Below, piece after piece: positions 1-8,191 of a DNA stretch of 64,000 bases; within the stretch, counting starts at the first letter, position 1, and every line of letters starts with the position of its first letter. Both the position numbers and the translations under genes were made by a program. Below the pieces are notes generated by a model. The model was not told the DNA's origin. It saw only the letters and a program-made list of their open reading frames with translations, and did no database searches. Origin of the DNA: Sodaliphilus pleomorphus (lineage in GTDB: Bacteria > Bacteroidota > Bacteroidia > Bacteroidales > Muribaculaceae); contig NZ_CP045696.1 of assembly GCF_009676955.1 (NCBI RefSeq), forward strand, positions 1,929,001-1,993,000, read 5' to 3'.

Positions 1-1
1 C

Positions 2-346
2 GATCAGTTGGTTTATCTAAGGAAACATAAATTCATCGAAGGGCGTAAGCCTCATTTCTTTTTGGCTCATAAAGTCGTGTCGAGAACAAGGAGTACTAAG
101 ATGAAAAGTCAATATATTAAGAATAGAAGCTTTGATGATGAATATTTTATGAAATTGATAGTTGAATATCTGAAAAAGTTTGGTAAAGCTTCACGCAAGG
201 ATATCAATGAGTTGCTCATGGATAAATTATCGGATGTTTTGGATAGCACGCAAAAGAGGCATAAGATAGATTATCAATTGAAGAAGCTTAAAGATTCAGG
301 AAAAATTAATTTTGGTGAAGACCACAAGTGGATTCTTGCTGAATAA
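2..346 (+). CDS. C-terminal part of a helix-turn-helix regulator / AlbA-type ATP-binding protein (partial)
   Basis: The frame is open from the left edge, so the start lies outside the window and only about 114 residues are visible. The last 70 residues (from about FDDEYFMKLI to the end) look like the winged-helix tail found at the C-terminus of Bacteroidales AlbA/Schlafen-type ATP-binding proteins, with the typical pattern of 'YLKKFGKASRKDINELL' followed by 'LKKLKDSGKI' and a terminal Trp. Function is inferred as DNA or RNA binding with ATP-dependent regulation; the catalytic part is not visible. It is AT-rich compared with the genes to its right, as is the whole first kilobase, which suggests acquired DNA. 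Confidence 0.5.
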   Translation, partial: DQLVYLRKHKFIEGRKPHFFLAHKVVSRTRSTKMKSQYIKNRSFDDEYFMKLIVEYLKKFGKASRKDINELLMDKLSDVLDSTQKRHKIDYQLKKLKDSGKINFGEDHKWILAE

Positions 347-352
347 TGTAGA

Positions 353-394
353 ATTCAGCAAATTTTCAGCAATTTTTCGGCAGATTTTCAGCAA
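353..394. repeat. Four 11-bp tandem repeats just after the stop codon
   Basis: Four units of the form (A/T)TTTTC(A/G)GCA(A/G) follow each other with an 11-bp period; the first unit is two bases short. They begin seven bases after the stop codon of the preceding gene. Read in that gene's frame beyond its stop, the repeats would encode a Gln/Phe/Ser-rich tail, so they may be a former coding tail rather than a regulatory site. Confidence 0.5.
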
Positions 395-713
395 AATAAG
401 TATGTAACAGACTGATAGCTAGTACTTACATAATTAAAAGAAATGTTGAATCTGTGTGTTATTTCGGCAAGAAGAGCTTAAAAGAAATAACGATACTGTT
501 TCTTTGAGTGTGTCTGAAGGGAGACACAAAAACAGGACCTGCCCGTTTTGCGCAGGTCCCCATAAGCTTGTAAAAATTAGATGACTTAAACTCAAAATCT
601 AAAAAATGCTTCTTACAAAGGAACAAAGATAAATATGTATCTTTTGCATCGTCATTCGAGGCCTACAGGTGTGTATGAACTCGCCTCAGACACACTCGCT
701 GAAACACTACCAT
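395..713. other. AT-rich intergenic stretch with two small hairpins
   Basis: No credible gene is visible here. It contains a short stem GTGTCT/AGACAC (510-515 with 522-527) directly followed by the stronger hairpin listed separately at 528-559. Part of the AT-rich left end of the window. Confidence 0.4.
528..559 (-). terminator. Probable terminator, minus strand
   Basis: The stem GGACCTGC (535-542) pairs with GCAGGTCC (552-559). On the minus strand the stem is followed by TGTTTTTG, as expected for a rho-independent terminator of leftward transcription coming from the degraded gene at 714-1076. Confidence 0.5.
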
Positions 714-1076
714 TCATTGTACCTGTAGTTTAGTTGTTTTAATGATGTTTTGAGTTCTGTATCTTGCTATGATGATAGGCGTATCTAAATGATCAAGCGG
801 TATTACACTTGATTGCTGTATATTCCCACTAAAAATTGATTTGCCATGTATATCAAAAATAGAAAGATATAATAGCTTGGGGGTATTTACATGTAATCTC
901 TTGTTCCTGATGTGTAGGCTTATTTTATCAAGGCCTATTTCCTCGAGTGCCGACGCTTTCAAAAGCTCGTCTAAGTCCGTCTTCTCAATATAATCGTTTA
1001 TGGAGTAGATTGGGGAGCATATCCTGGTTCCATCGTAGAGAAGTGCGCAAAGTCTAAAATAGGTGCCCCAGTAAAA
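714..1076 (-). pseudogene. Remnant of a T9SS-type secreted protein (C-terminal fragment)
   Basis: The minus-strand frame is open from 1076 down to a stop at 714, but it has no plausible start and is preceded by an in-frame TGA at 1077-1079. The first half reads FYWGTYFRL, then LLYDGTRICSP and INDYIEKTDLDELL, a pattern resembling the last domain of Bacteroidales surface proteins; the second half (SIFDIHGKSIFSGN, then beta-strand-like segments) resembles a type IX secretion C-terminal sorting domain. No signal peptide or N-terminal domains remain upstream, because the next 240 bp lead into the divergent ABC gene. I read it as the decayed 3' end of a once larger gene, not a functional protein. 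Confidence 0.55.
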
Positions 1077-1217
1077 TCAAAATAAAAATTGATTTTCTGC
1101 ATTAAAATTATGCTTGGCCAAGGCAGTGTAAAAACGCGAGAGGAGCAGGATGGGAAACAATTACGATGATTTTCGGGGAAGATTGGGCACAGTATTGTGT
1201 AGTTTTTTACCACATTG

Positions 1218-1250
1218 TTGCGTCATAGGGAATAAAAAGGTTTAACTTTG
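1218..1250 (+). promoter_or_regulatory. Bacteroidota-type promoter for the ABC exporter pair
   Basis: TAACTTTG at 1243-1250 fits the -7 consensus TAnnTTTG and a TTG at 1218-1220 lies 22 bp upstream. The start codon of the ATPase gene is 67 bp downstream. Confidence 0.55.
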
Positions 1251-1317
1251 TGTGCACACACGGCGGGCACTCGAGGTTGTGACCGTAATTTTTAATTAAC
1301 GACAAATTAAACAAACA

Positions 1318-2220
1318 ATGGATTTTATCGAAGTAAGCGATGTAGTGAAGCAATATTCTGGGCACTTGGCACTCGACCACGTGAGCGTGCACGTGCCGCA
1401 GGGCTGCATCTACGGTCTGCTCGGGCCCAATGGTGCCGGCAAGACGACGCTCATACGCATCATCAACATGATCACGCGCCCCGACAGCGGCCAGGTGCTG
1501 CTCGACGGCAAGCCCCTCGAGCCTGCCGACGTGGCCCGCATAGGCTACCTGCCTGAGGAGCGCGGACTGTACAAGAAAATGAAGGTGGCCGACGAAATTG
1601 TGTACCTGGCACGCCTCAAGGGGCTCGACAAGGCCACGGCCGTGCAGCGCACTCGCCAGTGGCTCGAGCGGTTCGGGCTCACCGACTGGGCCGGCAAGAA
1701 GGTGGAGTCGCTCTCCAAGGGCATGCAGCAGAAGGTGCAGTTCATTGCCACTGTGCTCCACGAGCCACGGCTGCTCATCTTCGACGAGCCTTTCTCGGGC
1801 TTCGACCCGGTCAACGCCGAGCAGCTCAAGCAGGAGATACTGCACCTGCAGCAAGAGGGTGCCACCATCCTGTTCTCGACCCACAACATGGAGAGTGTAG
1901 AAGAGGTGTGCCAGCGCATCACGCTCATCAACCACTCGCGTGTGGTGCTCGAGGGCGATGTGGAGGCCATCAAGCAGCAACACAAGCAAAACCTGTTTGA
2001 AATCACGCTCAGCAACCGCGGCACACTGCCCGCCTGCGAGCAGCTCTACGACATCGTCGAGAGCAAGCCCGGCACGGCACTGCTGCGCCTCAGGCACGGC
2101 GCGGGTCTGCACGACACCGTGGCCTGGCTCAACGACCATTGCCAGCTGGCCGGCTTCAACGAGCTGCTGCCCAGCATGAACGAAATCTTTATTGAAACTG
2201 TAAAAAATCTGAACTCATGA
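1318..2220 (+). CDS. ABC transporter ATP-binding protein, NatA type
   Basis: This 300-residue protein is the cytoplasmic ATPase of an ABC-2 type exporter. Walker A GPNGAGKT lies near residue 36, the signature LSKGMQQK near 131 and Walker B LLIFDEP near 152, followed by the switch histidine region LFSTHNM. The C-terminal 80 residues form the extra domain (DUF4162-like) common in NatA/CcmA-like ATPases. Its stop codon overlaps the start of the permease gene by 4 bp (ATGA), so the two are almost certainly translated together as one transporter. The substrate is unknown; family members move sodium, drugs or peptides, and sequence alone does not decide. Confidence 0.9.
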   Translation: MDFIEVSDVVKQYSGHLALDHVSVHVPQGCIYGLLGPNGAGKTTLIRIINMITRPDSGQVLLDGKPLEPADVARIGYLPEERGLYKKMKVADEIVYLARLKGLDKATAVQRTRQWLERFGLTDWAGKKVESLSKGMQQKVQFIATVLHEPRLLIFDEPFSGFDPVNAEQLKQEILHLQQEGATILFSTHNMESVEEVCQRITLINHSRVVLEGDVEAIKQQHKQNLFEITLSNRGTLPACEQLYDIVESKPGTALLRLRHGAGLHDTVAWLNDHCQLAGFNELLPSMNEIFIETVKNLNS

Positions 2221-3512
2221 ATAGACTTTCACTCATCATCAGGCGCGAATACATGAGCCTCGTGGCTCGCAAGTCGTTTATCGTCACTACACTGCTCATG
2301 CCGGTGCTCATGATTGCCTGCGTGCTCATTCCCATAGGCATATCGATGGCCAACGAGAAAACCACCGAGCGCACCACCATTGCCGTCATCGACGAGACAC
2401 AGCAGCTGGCTGGCGTGATCAAGAGCAGCCCGCAATACAGCATCATGCCCCTGCAGGGTAAGCCGGGCACCACCCGTCCCAAAGAATTCCTGGCCCAGGC
2501 ACCCGAAAGTGTCGAGGCCCTCGTGGTGATACCGCCCGACGTGCTCACCCGCCACCAGGTGAACCTGTACAGCAAGAAGGCCGTGAGCGGCGGCCTGGTG
2601 CAATATGTGACCCAGTGCCTCAACGACACGCTCACTGCGGTGAAGCTGCAGCAGCAAGGCATACCCAATCTCGATAAAATCGTGGCCCAGTCGCAAGTCG
2701 ACGTTGGCGTCAACAGCATCAGGCTGGCTGCCGACGGCAGCCAGAGCTCCTCGTCGACCGATGTGGCCATGATCATAGGCGTGGTGCTGGCCTTTGTGAC
2801 CTACATGTTTGTCATCATGTATGGCGCAACGATCATGAACAGCGTGGTCGAGGAGAAAACCAACCGCATCGTCGAGGTGGTGGTGAGCAGCTGCAAGCCC
2901 TTTGAGCTCATGATGGGCAAGATCATAGGCGTGGGCCTTGTGGGCCTCACCCAGTTTGCCTTGTGGGTGGCCATCCTTGCCGGCGTGGCCGGCATCGCCA
3001 TGAGTGTGCTCAACATTCCCAGTACGACAGTTGTGGCCGCAGTCGACCCCTCGGGTGCGCCCACCCTGGCCCTTGTGTTTGCCACTATCAAGAGCATCAA
3101 CATAGGTCTCATTCTCGTGAGCTTTGTGGTCTACTTCATCGGGGGCTACCTGCTCTATGCCTCGCTCTTTGCCGCCTTTGGCTCGGCCGTTGACCAGGCC
3201 AGCGACGCCTCGCAATTCTCGGCCCCCATCATCATGATCATGGTCATTGCCCTCTATGCCAGCATAGGCTGCATGGAAAACCCCAACGGCTCGCTGGCCA
3301 TGTGGTGCTCGCTCATCCCCTTCACCTCGCCGGTAGTCATGATGGTGCGTCTGCCCTTCGACGTGCCCGTGTGGCAGGTGGCACTGAGCATCGTGCTGCT
3401 CTTCGGCACAGCCGTGGCCATGGTGTGGCTCAGCGCCCGCATCTACCGCACTGGCATCCTGCTCTACGGCAAGAAACACAGCCTCAAGGAAATCGTGCGC
3501 TGGGTGAGGTGA
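2217..3512 (+). CDS. ABC-2 type exporter permease, NatB type
   Basis: A 431-residue inner-membrane protein that pairs with the ATPase immediately upstream. One transmembrane segment near the N-terminus (about residues 20-42, rich in Val/Leu/Ile) is followed by a large extracytoplasmic domain up to about residue 180, then five or six membrane segments to the C-terminus, the layout of the NatB/YhaP family. The motif VVEEKTNRIVEVVVSS after the second membrane segment is characteristic of this family. Start overlaps the preceding stop by 4 bp. Substrate cannot be predicted. Confidence 0.88.
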   Translation: MNRLSLIIRREYMSLVARKSFIVTTLLMPVLMIACVLIPIGISMANEKTTERTTIAVIDETQQLAGVIKSSPQYSIMPLQGKPGTTRPKEFLAQAPESVEALVVIPPDVLTRHQVNLYSKKAVSGGLVQYVTQCLNDTLTAVKLQQQGIPNLDKIVAQSQVDVGVNSIRLAADGSQSSSSTDVAMIIGVVLAFVTYMFVIMYGATIMNSVVEEKTNRIVEVVVSSCKPFELMMGKIIGVGLVGLTQFALWVAILAGVAGIAMSVLNIPSTTVVAAVDPSGAPTLALVFATIKSINIGLILVSFVVYFIGGYLLYASLFAAFGSAVDQASDASQFSAPIIMIMVIALYASIGCMENPNGSLAMWCSLIPFTSPVVMMVRLPFDVPVWQVALSIVLLFGTAVAMVWLSARIYRTGILLYGKKHSLKEIVRWVR

Positions 3513-3603
3513 CATCTTCCCGTGACGGCATTGTGTGGTGCCGCCACGGCGTGGAGACATGTGATATTTTTCTGTTTTTGGGTCACTGTTTTCAAAAAAT
3601 CAT

Positions 3604-3611
3604 TACCTTTG
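3604..3611 (+). promoter_or_regulatory. -7 promoter element upstream of the lipoprotein gene
   Basis: TACCTTTG matches TAnnTTTG and is placed 38 bp before the chosen start of the lipoprotein gene. A TTTG lies about 23 bp upstream, slightly farther than usual. Confidence 0.5.
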
Positions 3612-3649
3612 CCACCCGAAAAAGGGAAATTTTAATAAAATCGAAAAAG

Positions 3650-4309
3650 ATGAAGAAGATTACAATCATCGGTGCAGCCTGCTTGTGCATGCTCATGAGC
3701 GGCTGCGGAGCCCTGGGCACAACAGGCACCACCACGGGCTCGACCAGCAGCAGCAACGGCGGCGGCCTGCTGGGAAGTGTGCTGGGCGCGCTGGGAAGCG
3801 CCTCTACCGTCAACAGCCTTGCCAATCTGGTGATAGGCAGTGTGAAACTCAGCGAGAGCGACCTCTATGGCACTTGGAAATACCAGGAGCCGGCTTGCGC
3901 TTTCACCAGCGAGAACCTGCTGGCCAAGGCTGGCGGCGCTGTGGCTGCCGCACAAGTCAACGAGAAGCTGCTGCCTGCCTACAACCAGGTGGGCATCAAG
4001 AGCAGCAACACCTATTTTACCTTCAACAAGGACCACAGCTTCGAGGCCAAGGTCAACGGCATCCCGCTGAGCGGCTCGTGGACCTATGACCAGGCTACCA
4101 GTGCCGTGAAGATGAAAAGCTTGCTCATGAGCATGACTGGCTATGTAACCCGCACCACGAGCGGGCTGAGCTACACCTTCGAGTCGAAGAAGCTGCTCAC
4201 CGTGCTCCAGACGCTCTCCAGCCTGAGCGGCAACTCCACGTTGCACACTGTGGGCAACCTGAGCAAGAACTACGAGGGCGTGCGCGTGGGCTTCGACATG
4301 AAGAAGTAA
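3650..4309 (+). CDS. Lipoprotein of the DUF4923 type
   Basis: The start at 3650 is chosen because it gives a 219-residue protein with a lipoprotein signal: Lys-rich N-terminus, hydrophobic core and lipobox MSGC with Cys at about residue 19. A Thr/Ser/Gly-rich linker (residues 21-40) follows. The rest (ESDLYGTWKYQEPACAF, later SGSWTYDQATSAVKMK) resembles the Bacteroidales DUF4923 family, small envelope lipoproteins of unknown role. The frame stays open upstream to 3302, but that part overlaps the permease gene and has no signal peptide. It has its own promoter and a strong terminator, so it is monocistronic. Confidence 0.8.
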   Translation: MKKITIIGAACLCMLMSGCGALGTTGTTTGSTSSSNGGGLLGSVLGALGSASTVNSLANLVIGSVKLSESDLYGTWKYQEPACAFTSENLLAKAGGAVAAAQVNEKLLPAYNQVGIKSSNTYFTFNKDHSFEAKVNGIPLSGSWTYDQATSAVKMKSLLMSMTGYVTRTTSGLSYTFESKKLLTVLQTLSSLSGNSTLHTVGNLSKNYEGVRVGFDMKK

Positions 4310-4359
4310 AACCGCACGGCATGCAATCCTAACCACACACACACATCACCACCACATTA

Positions 4360-4415
4360 CAGGCGCAAGGGCCTACACACGCGAGTGCAAAGGGTCCTTG
4401 CGCCTGCTTTTTTTT
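4360..4415 (+). terminator. Rho-independent terminator
   Basis: CAGGCGCAAGG (4360-4370) pairs with CCTTGCGCCTG (4396-4406) and is followed by nine T residues. It ends the lipoprotein transcript before the efflux operon promoter. Confidence 0.85.
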
Positions 4416-4502
4416 GCACCCTCGGCCGGGGCGCAGGCCCAAAAAAGATTAATCGAGGAAAAAACCTATTATTTCTACACAAACGTGGTTGCGGTCGATT
4501 GC

Positions 4503-4536
4503 TTTTGTGCTGCAATGTGAATATGTTTTACATTTG
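4503..4536 (+). promoter_or_regulatory. Promoter of the TolC-MacAB efflux operon
   Basis: TTTTG at 4503-4507 (-33) and TACATTTG at 4529-4536 (-7) are separated by 21 bp, a near-ideal Bacteroidota promoter, 22 bp before the TolC start codon chosen here. Confidence 0.7.
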
Positions 4537-4558
4537 CGTCGATAAAAACAAGAAGGTT

Positions 4559-5923
4559 ATGAATATCACCCAAGCAATCATCGCTGCCGCCCTGCTGCTG
4601 CCGGCCCAAATCCAAGCAGCCGACACGCTGCAAACCACCGTGGCCGCCAAACCGGCGAGCTGGACGCTGCGCAGCTGCATCGACTATGCCAAGCAGAACA
4701 ACGTGACAGTGAGGAAAAACAAAGTGAACGCTCAGAGCGCCCGCCTCGACCTGGCCAATGCCAAGGCCGGCCGCCTGCCCACCGTGTCGGCCTCCACAAG
4801 CCAGCAGGGCAGCTACGCCCCGTTTCGCAAGACTTCGGCCGTGGTCAATGGCAGCCAGGTGATGTCGACGGGAAGCAAGTGGACCTACAGCGGCAACTAC
4901 GGCCTCGAGGCCTCGATGCCTGTCTTCGACGGCGGCACGACCAAAAACAACATCAAGCTGGCCGAAATCAACACTCAGATTGCCGACCTCACCGCCGATG
5001 CCTCGATGCTCACCATCGAGGAGCAAATTACCAACCTCTATGTGCAGATACTCTATGCCAAAGAGACGGTGCGCGAGGACGAGGAGCAAATCAAGCTCTC
5101 TGAAACCAACCTGGCCCGCACCCAGGAGTTTTATCGCAATGGCTTGCTGGCCCAGGCCGACGTGAGCCAAATCGAGTCGCAGCTGGCTACCGACCGCTAC
5201 CAGAAGGTGGCCGACGAGACCACCCTCAACCAGTACCGCCTACAGCTCAAGCAGCTGCTCGAGATAAGCGACGACGAGAACTTCGATATCGCCACGACAA
5301 GCATCGACGGCGATGTGCTGGCCATGTTGCCCGCCACGAGTCAGGTGTACAACACCGCTCTCGCGCTCCGCCCCGAGATACAGGCCGGCAAGCTGGCCAT
5401 GCAGAAGAGCGACCTCGATGTGAAGATTGCCAAGGCTGCCTGGTACCCCACCGTGAGGCTCAATGCAGGCTTGAACGCGACCAACATGAGCGGCAACGGC
5501 AACTTGATGACACAGCTCAAGCAGAACTGGAACAACTTTGTGGGCGTGAGCGTGAGCATCCCCATCTACGACGGCGGCAAGACCAAAAACAATATTGCCA
5601 AGGCCCAGTTGGAGAAACAGAGCTACTATCTCGACCTGCTCGAGACGCAGAAGTCGTTGTGGAACACCATCGACACCTATCGCATGAACGCCTACAACGC
5701 CCAGCAGCGCTATGTGGCCGCCAAGGAGAATGCCAACTATGCCCGCACGAGCTATGAGCTCACCAGCGAGCAATACCGCCTGGGGCTGAAAAATATACTG
5801 GAGCTCACAACCGGCAAGACCAACCTGGCCACTGCCAACCAGAAAATGCTGCAGGCCAAGTACACCGAGCTGCTCAATGCCGCCATGCTGAAATACTACA
5901 TGGGCGATACTATCAATCTATAA
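4559..5923 (+). CDS. TolC-family outer membrane efflux protein
   Basis: The start at 4559 gives a 454-residue protein with a clear Sec signal peptide ending near QIQAADT; the open frame upstream to 4385 crosses the promoter and is not coding. The protein has the two repeated TolC halves: TLRSCIDYAKQNN near residue 40 and DLDVKIAKAAWYPTVRLN near residue 285, with long helical segments rich in Gln/Glu/Ala between. The two 'PVFDGG/PIYDGGKTKNNI' segments are the symmetrical outer-barrel strands of the family. It forms the outer-membrane channel for the MacA-MacB pump encoded directly downstream. Confidence 0.9.
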   Translation: MNITQAIIAAALLLPAQIQAADTLQTTVAAKPASWTLRSCIDYAKQNNVTVRKNKVNAQSARLDLANAKAGRLPTVSASTSQQGSYAPFRKTSAVVNGSQVMSTGSKWTYSGNYGLEASMPVFDGGTTKNNIKLAEINTQIADLTADASMLTIEEQITNLYVQILYAKETVREDEEQIKLSETNLARTQEFYRNGLLAQADVSQIESQLATDRYQKVADETTLNQYRLQLKQLLEISDDENFDIATTSIDGDVLAMLPATSQVYNTALALRPEIQAGKLAMQKSDLDVKIAKAAWYPTVRLNAGLNATNMSGNGNLMTQLKQNWNNFVGVSVSIPIYDGGKTKNNIAKAQLEKQSYYLDLLETQKSLWNTIDTYRMNAYNAQQRYVAAKENANYARTSYELTSEQYRLGLKNILELTTGKTNLATANQKMLQAKYTELLNAAMLKYYMGDTINL

Positions 5924-5969
5924 GGAGGCCGCACGGCACCAAGTGAAGAAACAAAAAAAGCACAAGATA

Positions 5970-7328
5970 ATGGAAGAGAAAAAGAAAGCTACAATCAAGA
6001 AGGCAGTCGTCGTTGCAGTGGTGGCTCTCGCCGTCGTTGCAGTCGCCGCAGTGCTGCTGGGAGGCAAAAAAGACAAAAATGCAGTGCGCCTTGAGACCGC
6101 CAAGGTCGAGAAAGACAGCATCTCGGCCAGTGTCACCGCCACCGGTACCGTCGAGGCCGTGACCTCGGTCGATGTGGGTACCCAGGTGTCGGGCATCGTG
6201 ACCAAGCTCTATGTCGACTACAACAGCGTGGTCAAGAAGGGGCAGGTGATTGCCGAGCTCGACAAGTCCAACCTGCAAAGCCAGCTCAACACGGCGCAGG
6301 AGAACCTGGGCAAGGCCCGTGCCGAGGTGCAGAGCCAGCAGGCCAACGTGAGGCAGCAGCGCGCCGCACTGCAGAGTGCACAGGCCAGCTTAAACTACCA
6401 GAAGAGCAACTACAACCGCTACTCCACACTCTACCGCAAGGGGCTGGTGAGTGCCAACGACTATGAGAACGCCCGCCTCACCTATCAGCAGGCCGCCAAG
6501 CAGGTGGCTCAATGCCAGCAGCAGGTGGCCAGCGCCCAGACCCAGGTGGCCAGCGCCGAGACCCAGGTGGGCACTGCGCAAGAAGGCGTGAAGCAGGCTC
6601 AGACCAACCTGGGCTACGCCACCATCACCGCTCCCATCGACGGCGTTGTCATCTCCAAGTCGGTCGAGGAAGGCCAGACTGTGGCCTCGGCCTACAGCAC
6701 CCCCACGCTGGTCACCATTGCCAAAGACCTGCGCGACATGCAGGTGGTGGCCGACGTCGACGAGGCCGACATAGGCAACGTGAAAGAGGGACAGCGCTGC
6801 CAGTTTACCGTCGATGCCTTCCCCGACGACGTGTTTACCGGCACGGTCAAGCAAGTGCGCCAAAATGCCACCACAACCAACAATGTGGTGACCTACGAGG
6901 TCGTGATCACCGCCCCCAACCAAGACCTCAAGCTCAAGCCCGGCCTCACGGCCAACGTCACCATCTTCACCCTCGAGCGCGGCAACGTGGCCTGCGTGCC
7001 CAGCAAGGCACTGCGTTTCACCCCCACACCCGAGGTCGTGGGCAAGAACTACAAGATAGGCACCGCCCGCGGCGAGCACGTGGTGTGGACCCTCGAGGGC
7101 AACAAGCTGGTGCCTCACAGTGTGGTAACAGGCACAAGCGACGGTTCGCACACCGAGATATTGAGCGGCATCGAGCTGGGTGCCACTGTAGTGGTCGATG
7201 TGGCCGCCACCGAGCAGGACGACAACGACGAGAGCAGCGACGGCCAGGACAACGCCTCGCCCTTCCAGCCCAAGCGCCCTGGCAGCGACAAGAAGAAAAC
7301 CTCGGGCGCCGGCTCCAAAGCCGCGTGA
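5970..7328 (+). CDS. macA: MacA-type periplasmic adaptor (HlyD/RND family)
   Basis: The ATG at 5970 is preferred; an in-frame GTG at 5943 would add nine Lys-rich residues. The 452-residue protein has an N-terminal membrane anchor (residues 10-33, Val/Ala-rich), a first lipoyl half (VDVGTQVSGIVTKLYVDYN), an alpha-helical hairpin of roughly 100 residues rich in Gln/Ala, the second lipoyl half (ITAPIDGVVISKSVEEGQTV) and beta-barrel/membrane-proximal domains. The last 40 residues are acidic then Lys-rich and look disordered. It bridges TolC to the MacB permease across the periplasm. The gene lies 46 bp after tolC and 61 bp before the ATPase. Confidence 0.9.
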   Translation: MEEKKKATIKKAVVVAVVALAVVAVAAVLLGGKKDKNAVRLETAKVEKDSISASVTATGTVEAVTSVDVGTQVSGIVTKLYVDYNSVVKKGQVIAELDKSNLQSQLNTAQENLGKARAEVQSQQANVRQQRAALQSAQASLNYQKSNYNRYSTLYRKGLVSANDYENARLTYQQAAKQVAQCQQQVASAQTQVASAETQVGTAQEGVKQAQTNLGYATITAPIDGVVISKSVEEGQTVASAYSTPTLVTIAKDLRDMQVVADVDEADIGNVKEGQRCQFTVDAFPDDVFTGTVKQVRQNATTTNNVVTYEVVITAPNQDLKLKPGLTANVTIFTLERGNVACVPSKALRFTPTPEVVGKNYKIGTARGEHVVWTLEGNKLVPHSVVTGTSDGSHTEILSGIELGATVVVDVAATEQDDNDESSDGQDNASPFQPKRPGSDKKKTSGAGSKAA

Positions 7329-7389
7329 GGGCAACGTGGCAGTGTCAATACACACATATACGCACACACACACATTTAAAAATGTAGAT

Positions 7390-8151
7390 ATGATGCAAGA
7401 AGCAACAACCAAACCGGTAATCGAGCTCGACGGCCTGCGCCGCAACTTCAAGGTGGGCGGCGAGACGGTGCACGCGCTGCGCGGCGTGTCGTTCACCATT
7501 GGCGAGGGCGAGTTTGTGACCATCATGGGCACCTCGGGCTCGGGCAAGTCGACCCTGCTCAACATACTGGGATGCCTCGACAAGCCCACCAGCGGCGAGT
7601 ACAAGCTCGACGGCGTGCCCGTGCGCACCATGAGCAAGAACCAGCTGGCCAGCCTGCGCAACCACAAGATAGGCTTTGTGTTTCAGAACTACAACCTGTT
7701 GCCCAAGACCACCGCTGTGCTCAACGTGGAGCTGCCGCTCATGTACAACGCACGGGTGAGCGCCCGCGAGCGCCGCGAGCGCGCCGTGGCCGCCCTCGAG
7801 CGCGTGGGCCTGGGCAACCGCCTGGAGCACATGAGCAACCAGATGAGCGGTGGCCAGATGCAGCGAGTGGCCATCGCCCGAGCCCTGGTCAACGAGCCGG
7901 CCGTGGTGCTCGCCGACGAGGCCACCGGCAATCTCGACACCCGCACCTCGTTTGAGATACTGGTGCTCTTCCAGGAGCTGCACGCCGAGGGGCGCACCAT
8001 CATCTTTGTGACCCACAACCCCGAGATAGCGCAGTACTCGAGCCGCAACATCATCCTGCGCGACGGCAAGATACGTGCCGATGTGGTCAACGACCACATC
8101 ATGTCGGCCGCCGAGAAGCTGGCCACGCTGCCAGTCAACGACGACGACTGA
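7390..8151 (+). CDS. MacB-type ABC transporter ATPase
   Basis: A 253-residue ABC ATPase of the LolD/MacB class, split from its permease as usual in Bacteroidota. Walker A GTSGSGKS is near residue 47, Q-loop in VFQNYNLLP near 97, signature MSGGQMQRVA near 153, Walker B VVLADEATGNLD near 172, and the H-loop in FVTHN. Two ATG codons lie side by side at 7390 and 7393; either could be the start. It powers the mechanotransmission pump formed with the downstream permease, the MacA adaptor and TolC; substrates in the family include macrolides, toxins and lipoprotein-like molecules. Confidence 0.92.
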   Translation: MMQEATTKPVIELDGLRRNFKVGGETVHALRGVSFTIGEGEFVTIMGTSGSGKSTLLNILGCLDKPTSGEYKLDGVPVRTMSKNQLASLRNHKIGFVFQNYNLLPKTTAVLNVELPLMYNARVSARERRERAVAALERVGLGNRLEHMSNQMSGGQMQRVAIARALVNEPAVVLADEATGNLDTRTSFEILVLFQELHAEGRTIIFVTHNPEIAQYSSRNIILRDGKIRADVVNDHIMSAAEKLATLPVNDDD

Positions 8152-8191
8152 GCACTCCACAGTTCCCCATTTTTTTACTCTCACGACAACA

